Source of the DNA: JAKALD01 sp963817785
Lineage (GTDB): Bacteria > Pseudomonadota > Gammaproteobacteria > Burkholderiales > SG8-39
Reading direction: 5' to 3'
Length of the DNA: 64,000 nucleotides
NCBI GenBank assembly: GCA_963817785.1
Contig: CAWFPL010000002.1
Location: forward strand, 248,001 to 312,000
Shown here piece after piece: positions 50,195 to 59,175 of the stretch. Position numbers and translations under genes: made by a program. Positions within the stretch are counted from its first letter, which is position 1, and each line of letters starts with the position of its first letter. Below the pieces are notes generated by a model. That model was not told the origin of the DNA. It saw only the letters and a list, made by a program, of their open reading frames with translations, and ran no database searches.

Positions 50195-51128
50195 CCAGCG
50201 CCTCGACGAAATCGCGCGCGACGAACGGGCGCAGGTCGTCGATGCCTTCGCCGACTCCGACGAACAGCAATGGAATCGGCCGCTGGCGGGCAATCGCGCA
50301 CACCACGCCTCCCTTGGCGGTGCCGTCGAGCTTGGTCAGCACCAGCCCGGTGAGCCCAAGCGCGTCGTCGAACGCCTTGACCTGCGCCAGCGCGTTCTGG
50401 CCCGTGTTGGCGTCCAGCACCAGCAGCACCTCGTGCGGCGCCTCGGCCAGCGCCTTGGCCGCCACGCGCTTCACCTTCTTGATCTCTTCCATGAGGTGCA
50501 GCTGCGTCGGCAGCCTTCCCGCGGTGTCGGCCACGACCACGTCGATGCCGCGGGCGAGCGCGGCGCTGATCGCGTCGTACACCACTGCGCCCGGATCGCC
50601 GCCCGCCTGGCCGATCACGGGGACGCCGTTTTTCTCTCCCCAGGCCACGAGCTGCTCGCGCGCCGCGGCGCGGAAGGTGTCGCCGGCCGCGAGCAGTACG
50701 CTCAGGCCCTGCGACTGCAGCCATCTCGCGAGCTTGCCGATCGAGGTGGTTTTGCCCGAGCCGTTGACGCCGGCGACCATGATCACGAACGGTCTGGCGC
50801 GCGACGCCTGCAGCGTGCGCTCGAGCGGCGCCAGCAGCTCGAGCAGCGCCTGCTTGAGCGCGCCCTTCAGCGCCTCCCCGTCCTCCAGCCGCTCCTTGCG
50901 CACGCGCGCGCGCAGCCGCTCGAGGAGTGCCTGCGTCGCCTCGACACCGCAGTCGGCGGTGAGCAGCGCCGTCTCGAGCTCCTCGAACAGCGCTTCGTCG
51001 ATCTTCCTGCGGCCGAGCAGCCCGCCCAGGCCGCCGCCGAGGGCCGCACGCGTGCGCGCCAGGCCCGCCTTCAGGCGGACTGACCAGGATACTTTCTCGT
51101 CGGAATTCTTCTTGGCGAAGCCGAGCAT
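50187..51128 (-). CDS. ftsY: signal recognition particle receptor FtsY
   Basis: A 313-residue SRP GTPase. A short basic N-terminus and helical N domain precede the G domain with VAGVNGSGKTTSIGKLARWL, VVADTAGRLPTQ and LTKLDGTAKGGV. It docks ribosome-SRP complexes at the membrane. The long acidic A domain of E. coli FtsY is absent, as is common outside Enterobacteria. Heads the leftward ftsYEX-rpoH set. Confidence 0.96.
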   Translation of the reverse strand: MLGFAKKNSDEKVSWSVRLKAGLARTRAALGGGLGGLLGRRKIDEALFEELETALLTADCGVEATQALLERLRARVRKERLEDGEALKGALKQALLELLAPLERTLQASRARPFVIMVAGVNGSGKTTSIGKLARWLQSQGLSVLLAAGDTFRAAAREQLVAWGEKNGVPVIGQAGGDPGAVVYDAISAALARGIDVVVADTAGRLPTQLHLMEEIKKVKRVAAKALAEAPHEVLLVLDANTGQNALAQVKAFDDALGLTGLVLTKLDGTAKGGVVCAIARQRPIPLLFVGVGEGIDDLRPFVARDFVEALVD

Positions 51129-51172
51129 GGCGCGGGGCGCGAGCCGCGAGGCGCGGCTGCTACCATTGACCG

Positions 51173-51796
51173 GTGGATTCTAGCAAAGCAGGCGCGAGCC
51201 ACCGGGCCACCGCGGCCAGACGCACGCCTCCCGGGCGCGTGCGCATCATCGGTGGCGTGTGGCGCAGCCGCCGGCTGGAGGTGCCCGCGCGGCCGGGACT
51301 GCGTCCGACCCCGGATCGCGTGCGCGAGACGCTGTTCAACTGGCTCGGCCAGGAACTCTACGGCCTGACGTGCCTGGACCTGTTCGCCGGCAGCGGCGCC
51401 CTCGGCTTCGAGGCCGCCTCTCGCGGCGCCGCGCGGGTGGTGATGGTCGAGCGCGACCCGGTGGCGCTGCGGGCGCTGCGCGCCAATCGCGAGCGACTCG
51501 GCGCGGCCTGCGTCGAGATCGTGGCTGCGGACGCAGGCGAGTACTTGCAGCGCGAAGCGGGGCGCTTCGACCTGGTTTTCCTCGATCCGCCCTTCAGGCA
51601 GAATGCGCTCGAGCCGCTTCTGGAGCGGCTGCCGGCGCGGCTGACCGGGGGCGCGCGTGTCTACGCCGAGGCCGCCGCCCCGGTGGCGCCGCCGCCCCGG
51701 TGGCGCGAGCTGAAGCGCGCGCGCGCCGGCCAGGTCAGTTACCAACTGCTGCAATGGAGCGAGCATGATTCGAGCCGTGTATCCGGGGACCTTTGA
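51173..51796 (+). CDS. rsmD: 16S rRNA (guanine(966)-N2)-methyltransferase
   Basis: A 207-residue SAM enzyme. RIIGGVWRSRRLEVPARPGL and RPTPDRVRETLFNWL are RsmD marks, LDLFAGSGALGFEAASRGA the SAM loop, and FLDPPF the catalytic motif. GTG start 44 bases from the divergent ftsY start. Its end overlaps coaD by 32 bases. Confidence 0.94.
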   Translation: MDSSKAGASHRATAARRTPPGRVRIIGGVWRSRRLEVPARPGLRPTPDRVRETLFNWLGQELYGLTCLDLFAGSGALGFEAASRGAARVVMVERDPVALRALRANRERLGAACVEIVAADAGEYLQREAGRFDLVFLDPPFRQNALEPLLERLPARLTGGARVYAEAAAPVAPPPRWRELKRARAGQVSYQLLQWSEHDSSRVSGDL

Positions 51797-52259
51797 TCCG
51801 CTGACGCGCGGCCACGAAGACCTCGTGCGCCGAGCGAGCGCGCTGTTCGATTCGCTCATCGTCGGCGTTGCCGACAGCAGCGCCAAGCACCCGTTCTTCA
51901 CCCGGCACGAGCGCATCGACCTGGCGGGCACCGTGCTCGGCGACCTGAAGAACGTGAAGGTGGTCGGCTTCAGCGGGCTGCTGATCGACTTCGTGCGCGA
52001 GCACAGCGCGCGCGTCATCCTGAGGGGCCTACGCGCGGTGTCCGACTTCGAGTACGAATTCCAGCTCGCCGGCATGAACCGCAGCCTGTACCCGGACCTG
52101 GAGACGATCTTCCTCACGCCCTCGGAGCAGCACATGTTCATCTCCGCGACGCTGGTGCGCGAGATCGCCACGCTGGGGGGCGACGTGTCCAAGTTCGTGC
52201 ACCCGCTGGTATCGCGCCGGCTGGCCGAGAAGGTGAGATCGCTGGGCAAGGCCTCGTGA
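51765..52259 (+). CDS. coaD: phosphopantetheine adenylyltransferase
   Basis: A 164-residue enzyme of CoA synthesis. YPGTFDPLTRGHEDLVRRAS holds the TxGH motif, RGLRAVSDFEYEFQLAGMN binds substrate, and FISATLVREIATLGGDVS ends the fold. It forms hexamers in the cytosol. Paired with rsmD in most Proteobacteria. Confidence 0.97.
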   Translation: MIRAVYPGTFDPLTRGHEDLVRRASALFDSLIVGVADSSAKHPFFTRHERIDLAGTVLGDLKNVKVVGFSGLLIDFVREHSARVILRGLRAVSDFEYEFQLAGMNRSLYPDLETIFLTPSEQHMFISATLVREIATLGGDVSKFVHPLVSRRLAEKVRSLGKAS

Positions 52260-52293
52260 CGCCGGCGGGGCCGGTGCGCCGCGGCCGCGCGGC

Positions 52294-53103
52294 TCAGCGC
52301 TGGCACAGCGGGCAATAGAAGCTCGCGCGCTGCGCCTGCACGATGCGGCGAATCGGCGTGCCGCAGCGGCGGCACGCCTCGCCGGCGCGGTCGTAGACCC
52401 GGTAGCGCTGCTGGAAATAGCCGGGTTTGCCGTCGCTGCCGACGAAGTCGCGTAGCGAGGAGCCGCCTGCCCGGATCGCCTCGCGCAGGGTGTCCTGGAT
52501 CGCCGCGGCCAGACGCTCGCAGCGCGCGAGCGACAGCCGGCCCGCCCGCGTGCGCGGATGGATGCCGGCGCGGAACAGGGCCTCGTTGGCGTAGATGTTG
52601 CCGATGCCGACGATGCGCCGGGCGTCCATGAGGAACTGCTTGATGGCAGTGCGCCGCGCGCGCGTGAGCGCGTGCAGGCGCGCGGCGTCGAGCGCGCGCG
52701 TCAGCGGCTCGATGCCGAGGTGCCGGATGAGCCGGTGCGCCTCGACGGGCTTGACCGTCCAGAGCACCGCGCCGAAGCGGCGCGGGTCGCGCAAGCGCAG
52801 CAGCCGGTCGCCGAGCAGGAGGTCGAAGTGGTCGTGCTTGCCCGGCGGCGTGCCGCGCGCGAGCACGCGCAGGCTGCCCGACATGCCCAGGTGCACGATG
52901 AGATGGCCCCCGTCGCAGTCGATGAGCAGGTACTTGGCACGGCGCCTCACGGCGCGCACCGTGCGTCCCGCGAGCGAGCTCAGCGCCGCGGGCACGCGCC
53001 AGCGCAGCCGAGGCTCGCGTACCGCGATGCCGGTAATCCGGCGCCCGGTGACCAGCGGCGCAATGCCGCGGCGAGTGACTTCGACCTCGGGAAGCTCGGG
53101 CAT
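52294..53103 (-). CDS. mutM: formamidopyrimidine-DNA glycosylase
   Basis: A 269-residue base-excision enzyme removing 8-oxoguanine. MPELPEVEVTRRG supplies Pro2 and Glu3 for catalysis; GIGNIYANEALFRAGIHP is the helix-two-turn-helix; CRRCGTPI and FYCPLCQR form the zinc finger. Complete and of normal length. Divergent from the TPR gene. Confidence 0.96.
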   Translation of the reverse strand: MPELPEVEVTRRGIAPLVTGRRITGIAVREPRLRWRVPAALSSLAGRTVRAVRRRAKYLLIDCDGGHLIVHLGMSGSLRVLARGTPPGKHDHFDLLLGDRLLRLRDPRRFGAVLWTVKPVEAHRLIRHLGIEPLTRALDAARLHALTRARRTAIKQFLMDARRIVGIGNIYANEALFRAGIHPRTRAGRLSLARCERLAAAIQDTLREAIRAGGSSLRDFVGSDGKPGYFQQRYRVYDRAGEACRRCGTPIRRIVQAQRASFYCPLCQR

Positions 53104-53171
53104 CGCGCAGGAACGAACTTTGGTCGGGGAAACAGGTCAGTGCAAGATCGCACGCGCGCGCCAGGGCGCGC

Positions 53172-53200
53172 TTGTGCGGGGCACCAAATATACCTAAGAT
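53172..53200 (+). promoter_or_regulatory. promoter of the TPR-lolB-ispE run
   Basis: TTGTGC and TAAGAT are 17 bases apart in the mutM/TPR divergent gap, in its one AT-rich patch. Confidence 0.45.
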
Positions 53201-53262
53201 GCGGCGGAGTCGGGGCGCGCCGAAGGCGCCGTCGCCGCCGTCGCGTAGCCCTAGGATACCCC

Positions 53263-54999
53263 ATGCACGCAATTCCCCGTTTGGTTCGCTTCATCGCGCC
53301 GCTGCTCGCGCTTGCGCTGCTGAGCGGAACGGCGCGCGCCCAGCCGCAGGAGAGCGTGGTAGCCCCTGCGGCCGGCGCAACCGGGGCGGGCGGCGAAAAG
53401 CTGCCGAACGAGGCGCTGACCGACCAGATCCTCTACGAATTCCTGCTGGGCGAGATCGCGCTGCAGCGCGGCCACGCGGCGCTCGCGGCCGAAACCTACC
53501 TCGATCTGGCCAAGCGCACTCGCGATCCGCGGATCGCGCAACGGGCGGTCGAGGTCGCGGACTACGCACGCATGCCGCAGCTCGCCCTCGAGGCGGCCAA
53601 GATCTGGCAGCAGGTCGCGCCGGACTCGCCGGTGGCGCTGCAGATGGTGACCGCGCTGCTCATCAGCACGCACCGCGTCGACGAGGCCGAGCCGTACCTC
53701 GCCAGACTGCTCGCCATCGACGCCAAGGTGGCGGCGAACGGCTTCATGCAGCTCGGCCGGCTGCTCGCCGGCAACCCGGACAAGGCGCAGAACCTGCGCG
53801 TGGTGCAGCAGCTGGCAAAGAAGTATCCAGTCCTGCCGCAGGCGCATTTCGCGATCGCCCAGGCAGCGCTGGTCGCAAACGACGAATCACTCGCTCTGGG
53901 CGAGGCGCAGCAGGCTTCGGCGCTGCGCCCGGACTGGCAGCTCGCCGCGATGTTCGAGGCCGAAATCCTGGCGCGCAGCTCGGCCACCGCGGCCGAGGCG
54001 CGCCTCGCGGACTTCCTCGCCAAGCATCCGGATGCGCGCGAAGCGCGGCTTGCCTACGCGCGCATGCTGGTGACCGAGCAGCGCTACCCGGAAGCGCGCG
54101 ACCAGTTCGAGAAACTGCTGGCCGCCTATCCCAAGGACAAGGACGTCATTTTCGCGGTGGGCCTGCTGGCGGCGCAGCTCAAGGACTATGCGACCGCGGA
54201 GGCGAACCTGAAGAAGCTGGTCGCGCTCGGCTATCGCGACATCGACGGCGTGCGCTACGCGCTCGGCCAGGTTGCGGAGGAGCAGAAGGACTGGCCGCAA
54301 GCGATCAAATGGTACGAGCAGATTGGCAGTGGCGCGCAATACGTCGCCTCGCGCGCGCGCGCGGCGCACGTGCTCGCGCAGGAGGGCAAGCTCGGGCAGG
54401 CGCTCGAGTACCTGCACAACGTCAAGGCCAGCGACGAGGCGCAGCGCGCCCAGCTGGTGATTGCCGAAGCGCAGTTGCTGCGCGAGGCGGGTCGCTACCA
54501 GGACGCGTTCGACGTGCTGGGCAAGGCGCTCGCGGCATCCCCCGAGCAGCCGGACCTGCTTTACGATTACGCGCTCGCCGCGGACAAGGTCAAGCGCTAC
54601 GACCTCGTCGAGTCGAGCCTGCGCAAACTGATCAAGCTGCGGCCCGATTACGCGCACGCCTACAACGCGCTCGGCTACTCGCTGGCCGACCGTAATCAGC
54701 GACTGCCCGAAGCACGCAAGCTGATCGAGAAAGCGCTCACGCTGGCACCGCAGGATTCCTACATCATCGACAGCATGGGCTGGGTGCTGTACCGCATGGG
54801 CGAGCTGAAAGCCGCCGCGGACGAGCTGCAGCGCGCCTGGCAGGGGCAGCAGGACCCCGAGATCGGCGCGCACCTCGGCGAGGTGCTGTGGGTGATGGGC
54901 CGGCACCAGGAGGCCGAGCGCATCTGGGACCAGGCGCTCAAGAACGGGCCGACCAACGGGACGCTGCAAGACACGATCAAGCGTTTCAGAGCGCACTAG
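53263..54999 (+). CDS. exported tetratricopeptide-repeat protein
   Basis: A 578-residue periplasmic or outer-membrane-associated protein. A signal peptide (FIAPLLALALLSGTARAQ) is followed by about a dozen helical TPR units, clearest near the C-terminus (RPDYAHAYNALGYSLADRNQ and LAPQDSYIIDSMGWVLYRMG). Proteins of this kind lie just before lolB in Betaproteobacteria; the partner is unknown. The next gene, lolB, starts 10 bases later. Confidence 0.85.
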   Translation: MHAIPRLVRFIAPLLALALLSGTARAQPQESVVAPAAGATGAGGEKLPNEALTDQILYEFLLGEIALQRGHAALAAETYLDLAKRTRDPRIAQRAVEVADYARMPQLALEAAKIWQQVAPDSPVALQMVTALLISTHRVDEAEPYLARLLAIDAKVAANGFMQLGRLLAGNPDKAQNLRVVQQLAKKYPVLPQAHFAIAQAALVANDESLALGEAQQASALRPDWQLAAMFEAEILARSSATAAEARLADFLAKHPDAREARLAYARMLVTEQRYPEARDQFEKLLAAYPKDKDVIFAVGLLAAQLKDYATAEANLKKLVALGYRDIDGVRYALGQVAEEQKDWPQAIKWYEQIGSGAQYVASRARAAHVLAQEGKLGQALEYLHNVKASDEAQRAQLVIAEAQLLREAGRYQDAFDVLGKALAASPEQPDLLYDYALAADKVKRYDLVESSLRKLIKLRPDYAHAYNALGYSLADRNQRLPEARKLIEKALTLAPQDSYIIDSMGWVLYRMGELKAAADELQRAWQGQQDPEIGAHLGEVLWVMGRHQEAERIWDQALKNGPTNGTLQDTIKRFRAH

Positions 55000-55009
55000 C
55001 GCGCAGGCG

Positions 55010-55627
55010 ATGCCGCGGCGTTTCATCGCCCCGTTCGGGCGGACCCCGGTCTGGCTGGCGCCCCCCCGCTGGCCGCGCTGCGCAGGGCTCAGCATCGTCC
55101 TGATCGCCTCGCTGCTCACTGGCTGCGCCGGGCTGCGCAGCCGCGTGGTCCCGGCCGGACAGGCCGAATTCGAGCTCTCCGCGCGCATTGCGGTGCGCTA
55201 CGGCAACCAAGCGTCGAGCGGAAACGTCGCCTGGCGCCACGCGGCTGCTGCCGACGACGTGCTGATCACCTCGCCGCTCGGGCAGGGCATCGCGCGCATC
55301 GTGCGGGTGGGCGACACTGTGACCTTGACGACGTCCGACGATCGCCGCTATCAGGCCGCCGACGCCGAGTCGCTGACCGAGCGTGTGCTCGGCTTTCGTC
55401 TGCCGCTCCGAGGGCTGGCCGACTGGGTGCGCGGGCGTCCCGAGCCCGGGACGCCCGCGCAGACGCGCTACGACGCGGGTGGGCGGCTGGTCGAGCTCGA
55501 GCAATCGGGCTGGCGGGTCGAGTACCTGGCCTACGCGGCCGCTGGCGGCATGCCGTCGCGGCTCACGCTCACCTACCCGGGTCTGGAGCTGCGGCTCGCC
55601 ATCAACCAGTGGCGGGCCAGGCCGTGA
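55010..55627 (+). CDS. lolB: outer-membrane lipoprotein receptor LolB
   Basis: A 205-residue lipoprotein. Signal and lipobox LTGC are near residue 35, after a longer than usual N-terminus. The mature part has FELSARIAVRYGNQASSGNVAW and DWVRGRPEP, as in LolB, which takes lipoproteins from LolA and inserts them in the outer membrane. Its stop overlaps the GTG of ispE. Confidence 0.87.
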   Translation: MPRRFIAPFGRTPVWLAPPRWPRCAGLSIVLIASLLTGCAGLRSRVVPAGQAEFELSARIAVRYGNQASSGNVAWRHAAAADDVLITSPLGQGIARIVRVGDTVTLTTSDDRRYQAADAESLTERVLGFRLPLRGLADWVRGRPEPGTPAQTRYDAGGRLVELEQSGWRVEYLAYAAAGGMPSRLTLTYPGLELRLAINQWRARP

Positions 55628-56490
55628 GTTCGGCGTTGCAGTGGTATCCGGCGCCCGGGAAGCTCAATCTGTTCCTGCACGTACTTGGCCGGCGCGCCGA
55701 CGGCTACCATGAACTGCAGACCCTGTTCCGGCTGATCGAGCACGCCGACCGGGTGGGCATCGAGCTGCGCGCAGACGGCGAGTTGCTGCGCACGCACGCG
55801 CTGCCCGGGGTGCCGGCCGAAGACGATTTGTGCCTGCGCGCAGCGCGATCGCTGAAGGACGTCGCGCTCGCGCGCCTCGGACCGGCGGCGCAGCGGCTGG
55901 GCGCGGACATTGCGCTGGACAAGCGGCTTCCGATCGGCGGCGGCCTGGGCGGGGGCTCGTCGGATGCGGCCACCGTGCTGCTGGTGCTCAACCGGCTGTG
56001 GGATCTGCACCTTGCGCGCGCCGAGCTGCTGGCGCTCGGCGCGCGACTGGGGGCCGACGTGCCGGCATTCGTGTTCGGCGAGAACGCTCTGGGCGAGGGT
56101 ATCGGCGAGCGTCTGCGCGGCCTGGCGCTGCCGCCCGCGTGGTACCTCGTTCTCGCGCCTCAACTGTCGGTTTCTACGAGGGAAATCTTCGCGGACGTCG
56201 CGTTGACACGCGATACGAAACCGCTCAAAATACCGCCCTTTTTCTCGGGACAGGGACACAACGACCTGGAGCCGGTCGTCACGCGCCGCTATCCCGAGAT
56301 CGCGGCGCATCTTGCGTGGCTGCGCGAGCACGGCGCAGATGCGCGCCTGACGGGTTCCGGAGCGTGCGTGTTTGCCGAGTTCGGCACGGAAGCCGAGGCG
56401 CGCGCGCTCGGTGCGAGGCTGCCTGGCACGATGCGCGGATTTGTGACCCGCGGCCTCGAGCGGCACCCGCTGTGCGACTGGGCCGCCTAG
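55624..56490 (+). CDS. ispE: 4-diphosphocytidyl-2-C-methyl-D-erythritol kinase
   Basis: A 288-residue GHMP kinase of the non-mevalonate isoprenoid pathway. WYPAPGKLNLFLHVLGRRAD is the entry, LPIGGGLGGGSSDAATVLLV the ATP loop, and LTGSGACVFAEF the third motif. GTG start shares bases with the lolB stop (GTGA). Confidence 0.95.
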   Translation: MSSALQWYPAPGKLNLFLHVLGRRADGYHELQTLFRLIEHADRVGIELRADGELLRTHALPGVPAEDDLCLRAARSLKDVALARLGPAAQRLGADIALDKRLPIGGGLGGGSSDAATVLLVLNRLWDLHLARAELLALGARLGADVPAFVFGENALGEGIGERLRGLALPPAWYLVLAPQLSVSTREIFADVALTRDTKPLKIPPFFSGQGHNDLEPVVTRRYPEIAAHLAWLREHGADARLTGSGACVFAEFGTEAEARALGARLPGTMRGFVTRGLERHPLCDWAA

Positions 56491-56555
56491 GGTGGGTGGA
56501 ACAGGGCGCTGGATGCACCGGTTCCTATCGGCACCGGGCAGAGTTTGCATGCGGT

Positions 56556-56632
56556 TGGGGAGTCGCCAAGCTGGTTAAGGCACCGGATTTTGATTCCGGC
56601 ATGCGTAGGTTCGAATCCTACCTCCCCAGCCA
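56556..56632 (+). tRNA. tRNA-Gln (anticodon TTG)
   Basis: A 77-base cloverleaf: acceptor TGGGGAG/CTCCCCA with the weak U1-A72 pair typical of tRNA-Gln, anticodon arm CCGGA/TCCGG with loop TTTTGAT, T arm with GGTTCGAATCC, discriminator G and encoded CCA. Lies between ispE and prs, a conserved place in Betaproteobacteria. Confidence 0.97.
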
Positions 56633-56694
56633 TTTGACGGTGGTTGGCGGCCGCTACCGCGGCTGATTTTCTTGGCTTCGCACGGGATCTTCCC

Positions 56695-57654
56695 ATGGGC
56701 AACATACCGCTCGAGCGTCTGATGGTGTTCACCGGGAACGCCAATGCGCGCCTCGCGCAGGACGTGGTGAAGCACCTCAACATCGCGCTCGGGCGCGCGG
56801 TCGTCGGCCGATTCTCCGACGGCGAGGTGATGGTCGAGATCCTTGAGAACGTGCGCGGCAAGGACGTGTTCGTCCTGCAATCGACCTGCATGCCGACCAA
56901 CGACACCCTGATGGAGCTGATGATCATGGTGGACGCGCTCAAGCGCTCCTCCGCAGCGCGCGTCACCGCCGCGATCCCGTATCTGGGCTACGCGCGGCAG
57001 GACCGCCGGCCGCGCTCGGCGCGCGTGGCAATCAGCGCCAAGGTGGTGGCGAACATGCTGACCTCGGTCGGCGTCGCACGCGTGCTGACCATGGACCTGC
57101 ACGCCGACCAGATCCAGGGCTTCTTCGACATGCCGGTGGACAACATCTACGCCGCGCCGGTGCTGCTCGGCGATGTCTGGAAGCAGCGCTACGACGACGT
57201 GATCGTGGTGTCGCCCGACGTGGGCGGCGTGGTGCGCGCGCGCGCGCTGGCCAAGCGGCTCGAGTCGGACCTCGCCATCATCGACAAGCGCCGCCCGCGC
57301 GCCAACGTCGCCGAGGTCATGAACGTGATCGGCGAAGTGGAGGGGCGCACCTGCGTGATCATGGACGACATGGTGGACACCGCCGGCACGCTGTGCAAGG
57401 CGGCGCAGGTGCTGAAACAAGAGGGCGCAAAGAAGGTGGTCGCGTACTGCACCCACGCGGTGCTCTCCGGCGGCGCGGTCGAGCGCATCGCGGCTTCCGA
57501 CCTGGACGAGCTGGTCGTGACCGACACCATTCCGCTGCGCGACGATGCGCGCGCCTGCAAGAGGATCCGGCAGTTGTCGGTGGCGGGGCTATTGGCGGAG
57601 ACGATCCTGCGCATTTTCAACGAGGATTCGGTGAGCTCGCTGTTCATCGAGTGA
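56695..57654 (+). CDS. prs: ribose-phosphate pyrophosphokinase
   Basis: A 319-residue enzyme making PRPP from ribose 5-phosphate and ATP. LMVFTGNANARLAQDVVKHL, IPYLGYARQDRRPRSARVAI, TMDLHADQIQGFFD and the PRPP loop CVIMDDMVDTAGTL are conserved. ATG giving MGNIPLERLMVF is preferred; one eight codons later is possible. Confidence 0.97.
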   Translation: MGNIPLERLMVFTGNANARLAQDVVKHLNIALGRAVVGRFSDGEVMVEILENVRGKDVFVLQSTCMPTNDTLMELMIMVDALKRSSAARVTAAIPYLGYARQDRRPRSARVAISAKVVANMLTSVGVARVLTMDLHADQIQGFFDMPVDNIYAAPVLLGDVWKQRYDDVIVVSPDVGGVVRARALAKRLESDLAIIDKRRPRANVAEVMNVIGEVEGRTCVIMDDMVDTAGTLCKAAQVLKQEGAKKVVAYCTHAVLSGGAVERIAASDLDELVVTDTIPLRDDARACKRIRQLSVAGLLAETILRIFNEDSVSSLFIE

Positions 57655-57748
57655 TATTCGGAGGGGCGCGCAGGGATGGCCCTGCAGCCTCATTGCAACC
57701 GCCGTGCGTGCCTGGTCGCGGGTCGCGCGGCACACTGAGAGGTCATCC

Positions 57749-58474
57749 ATGAAAATCGAAATCAGCGCGCACAAGCGCGCGGTGCAGGGAACGGGTGCGA
57801 GCCGCCGCCTGCGACGCACGGGCAAGGTACCGGGCATCCTGTACGGCGGCGATCGGCCGCCCGTCAACGTCGAGTTCGACCACAAGGACCTGCTGCAGAA
57901 GCTCCATACGGAGGCGTTCCACTCCTCGATCCTGACCATCGACCTCGAGGGCTCCAAGGAACCGGCGCTGCTGCGCACGTTCAACATGCATCCGTTCAAG
58001 GCCCAGGTCCAGCACGTCGACTTCCAGCGCGTCTCCAAGGACCGCAAGATCCACATGAAGGTGCCGCTGCACTTCGTGAACGCGGAGATCTCGCCGGGGG
58101 TCAAGGATCAGGGCGGCGTGGCGAGCCACGTCCTGAACGAGCTCGACGTGAGCTGCCTGCCCGACGACCTGCCGGAGTTCATCGAGGTCGACCTCTCGGG
58201 TATGAGCGTGGGGCACTCGATCCACGCGCGCGACCTGGTGCTGCCCAAGGGTGTCGAGGCGGTGCTGCACAAGACCGAGAACCCGGTGGTCGCGACGCTG
58301 CTGATGCCGGCCCTGATCACCGAGGAAGAGGTCGCGGCCGAAGCGGTGCCGGCCGCCGGCGAAGTTCCGGCCACGGCGCAGGCCCAGCCCGAGAAGGGCG
58401 CGGAGTCCGCGGCCGCCGAGAAGGGCGCGGACAAGGGCGCGGACAAGGGCGCGGAGAAGAAGGAGAAGAAGTAA
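57749..58474 (+). CDS. rplY: 50S ribosomal protein L25/general stress protein Ctc
   Basis: A 241-residue two-domain bL25 of the TL5/CTC type. The N-terminal 5S rRNA-binding domain (RRLRRTGKVPGILYGG) is followed by the beta-barrel C domain to about residue 185, then a Glu/Ala/Lys-rich tail with KGADKGADKGAEKKEKK. Downstream of prs and before pth as in most Betaproteobacteria. Confidence 0.95.
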   Translation: MKIEISAHKRAVQGTGASRRLRRTGKVPGILYGGDRPPVNVEFDHKDLLQKLHTEAFHSSILTIDLEGSKEPALLRTFNMHPFKAQVQHVDFQRVSKDRKIHMKVPLHFVNAEISPGVKDQGGVASHVLNELDVSCLPDDLPEFIEVDLSGMSVGHSIHARDLVLPKGVEAVLHKTENPVVATLLMPALITEEEVAAEAVPAAGEVPATAQAQPEKGAESAAAEKGADKGADKGAEKKEKK

Positions 58475-58596
58475 GCGCCTTGCGCCCGGGTGCGGCACCG
58501 GCGCAGCGGCCGGTGCCGCCGCGGGCGATGGCACCGAAGATCGAAGCCGCGCGCGGATCGCGTTGCGCGCGCCCGATCCTCGCTTGCTGATCCAGC

Positions 58597-59175
58597 ATGA
58601 CGCGCATCCGCCTCATCGTCGGCCTGGGCAACCCGGGCAGGGAATACGAGCGCACGCGCCACAACGCGGGCTCTTGGCTGGTCGAGCGCTTTGCCGCGCA
58701 GGCCGGCGTGGTACTGAGAAAGGAGGCGAGGTACCAGGCGCTTCTGGGCCGCGACGAGGCGACCGGGGCATGGCTGCTGCTGCCGCAGACCTACATGAAT
58801 GCGAGCGGTCGCTCGGTGGCCCTGCTGGCCGGCTTCTTCAAGATCCCGGCCGCGGAGATCCTGGTCGCGCACGACGAGCTCGACTTCGCCCCGGGGGCCG
58901 CGAAGATGAAGCAGGGCGGCGGGGTGGCGGGCCACAACGGCCTGCGGGACATCGCCGCGCGCCTCGGCAGCCTCGATTTCTGGCGTGTTCGGCTCGGCAT
59001 CGGCCACCCGGGCGAGCGCAGCGTGGTGGCCGACTACGTGCTGCAAAAGCCGGCGCCTGATGAACGCGCGGCGATCGACGGCGCGATCGACAAGGCGCTC
59101 GGGATCCTGCCGCTATGCTTGGCCGGCGATCTGCAGGGCGCAATGCTGAAGTTGCACACCAAGGACAAAACTTGA
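58597..59175 (+). CDS. pth: peptidyl-tRNA hydrolase
   Basis: A 192-residue enzyme releasing peptides from stalled peptidyl-tRNA. VGLGNPGREYERTRHNAGSW carries the catalytic His, LPQTYMNASGRSV binds substrate, and VAHDELDFAPGAAKMKQGGG followed by GHNGLR completes the site. Its stop overlaps the TTG of ychF. Confidence 0.96.
   Translation: MTRIRLIVGLGNPGREYERTRHNAGSWLVERFAAQAGVVLRKEARYQALLGRDEATGAWLLLPQTYMNASGRSVALLAGFFKIPAAEILVAHDELDFAPGAAKMKQGGGVAGHNGLRDIAARLGSLDFWRVRLGIGHPGERSVVADYVLQKPAPDERAAIDGAIDKALGILPLCLAGDLQGAMLKLHTKDKT

Noticed and set aside
58400..58470. Short repeats at the rplY end as a DNA repeat element
   Set aside because: They encode a low-complexity Lys/Ala/Glu tail common in this protein and are not spread elsewhere in the window.
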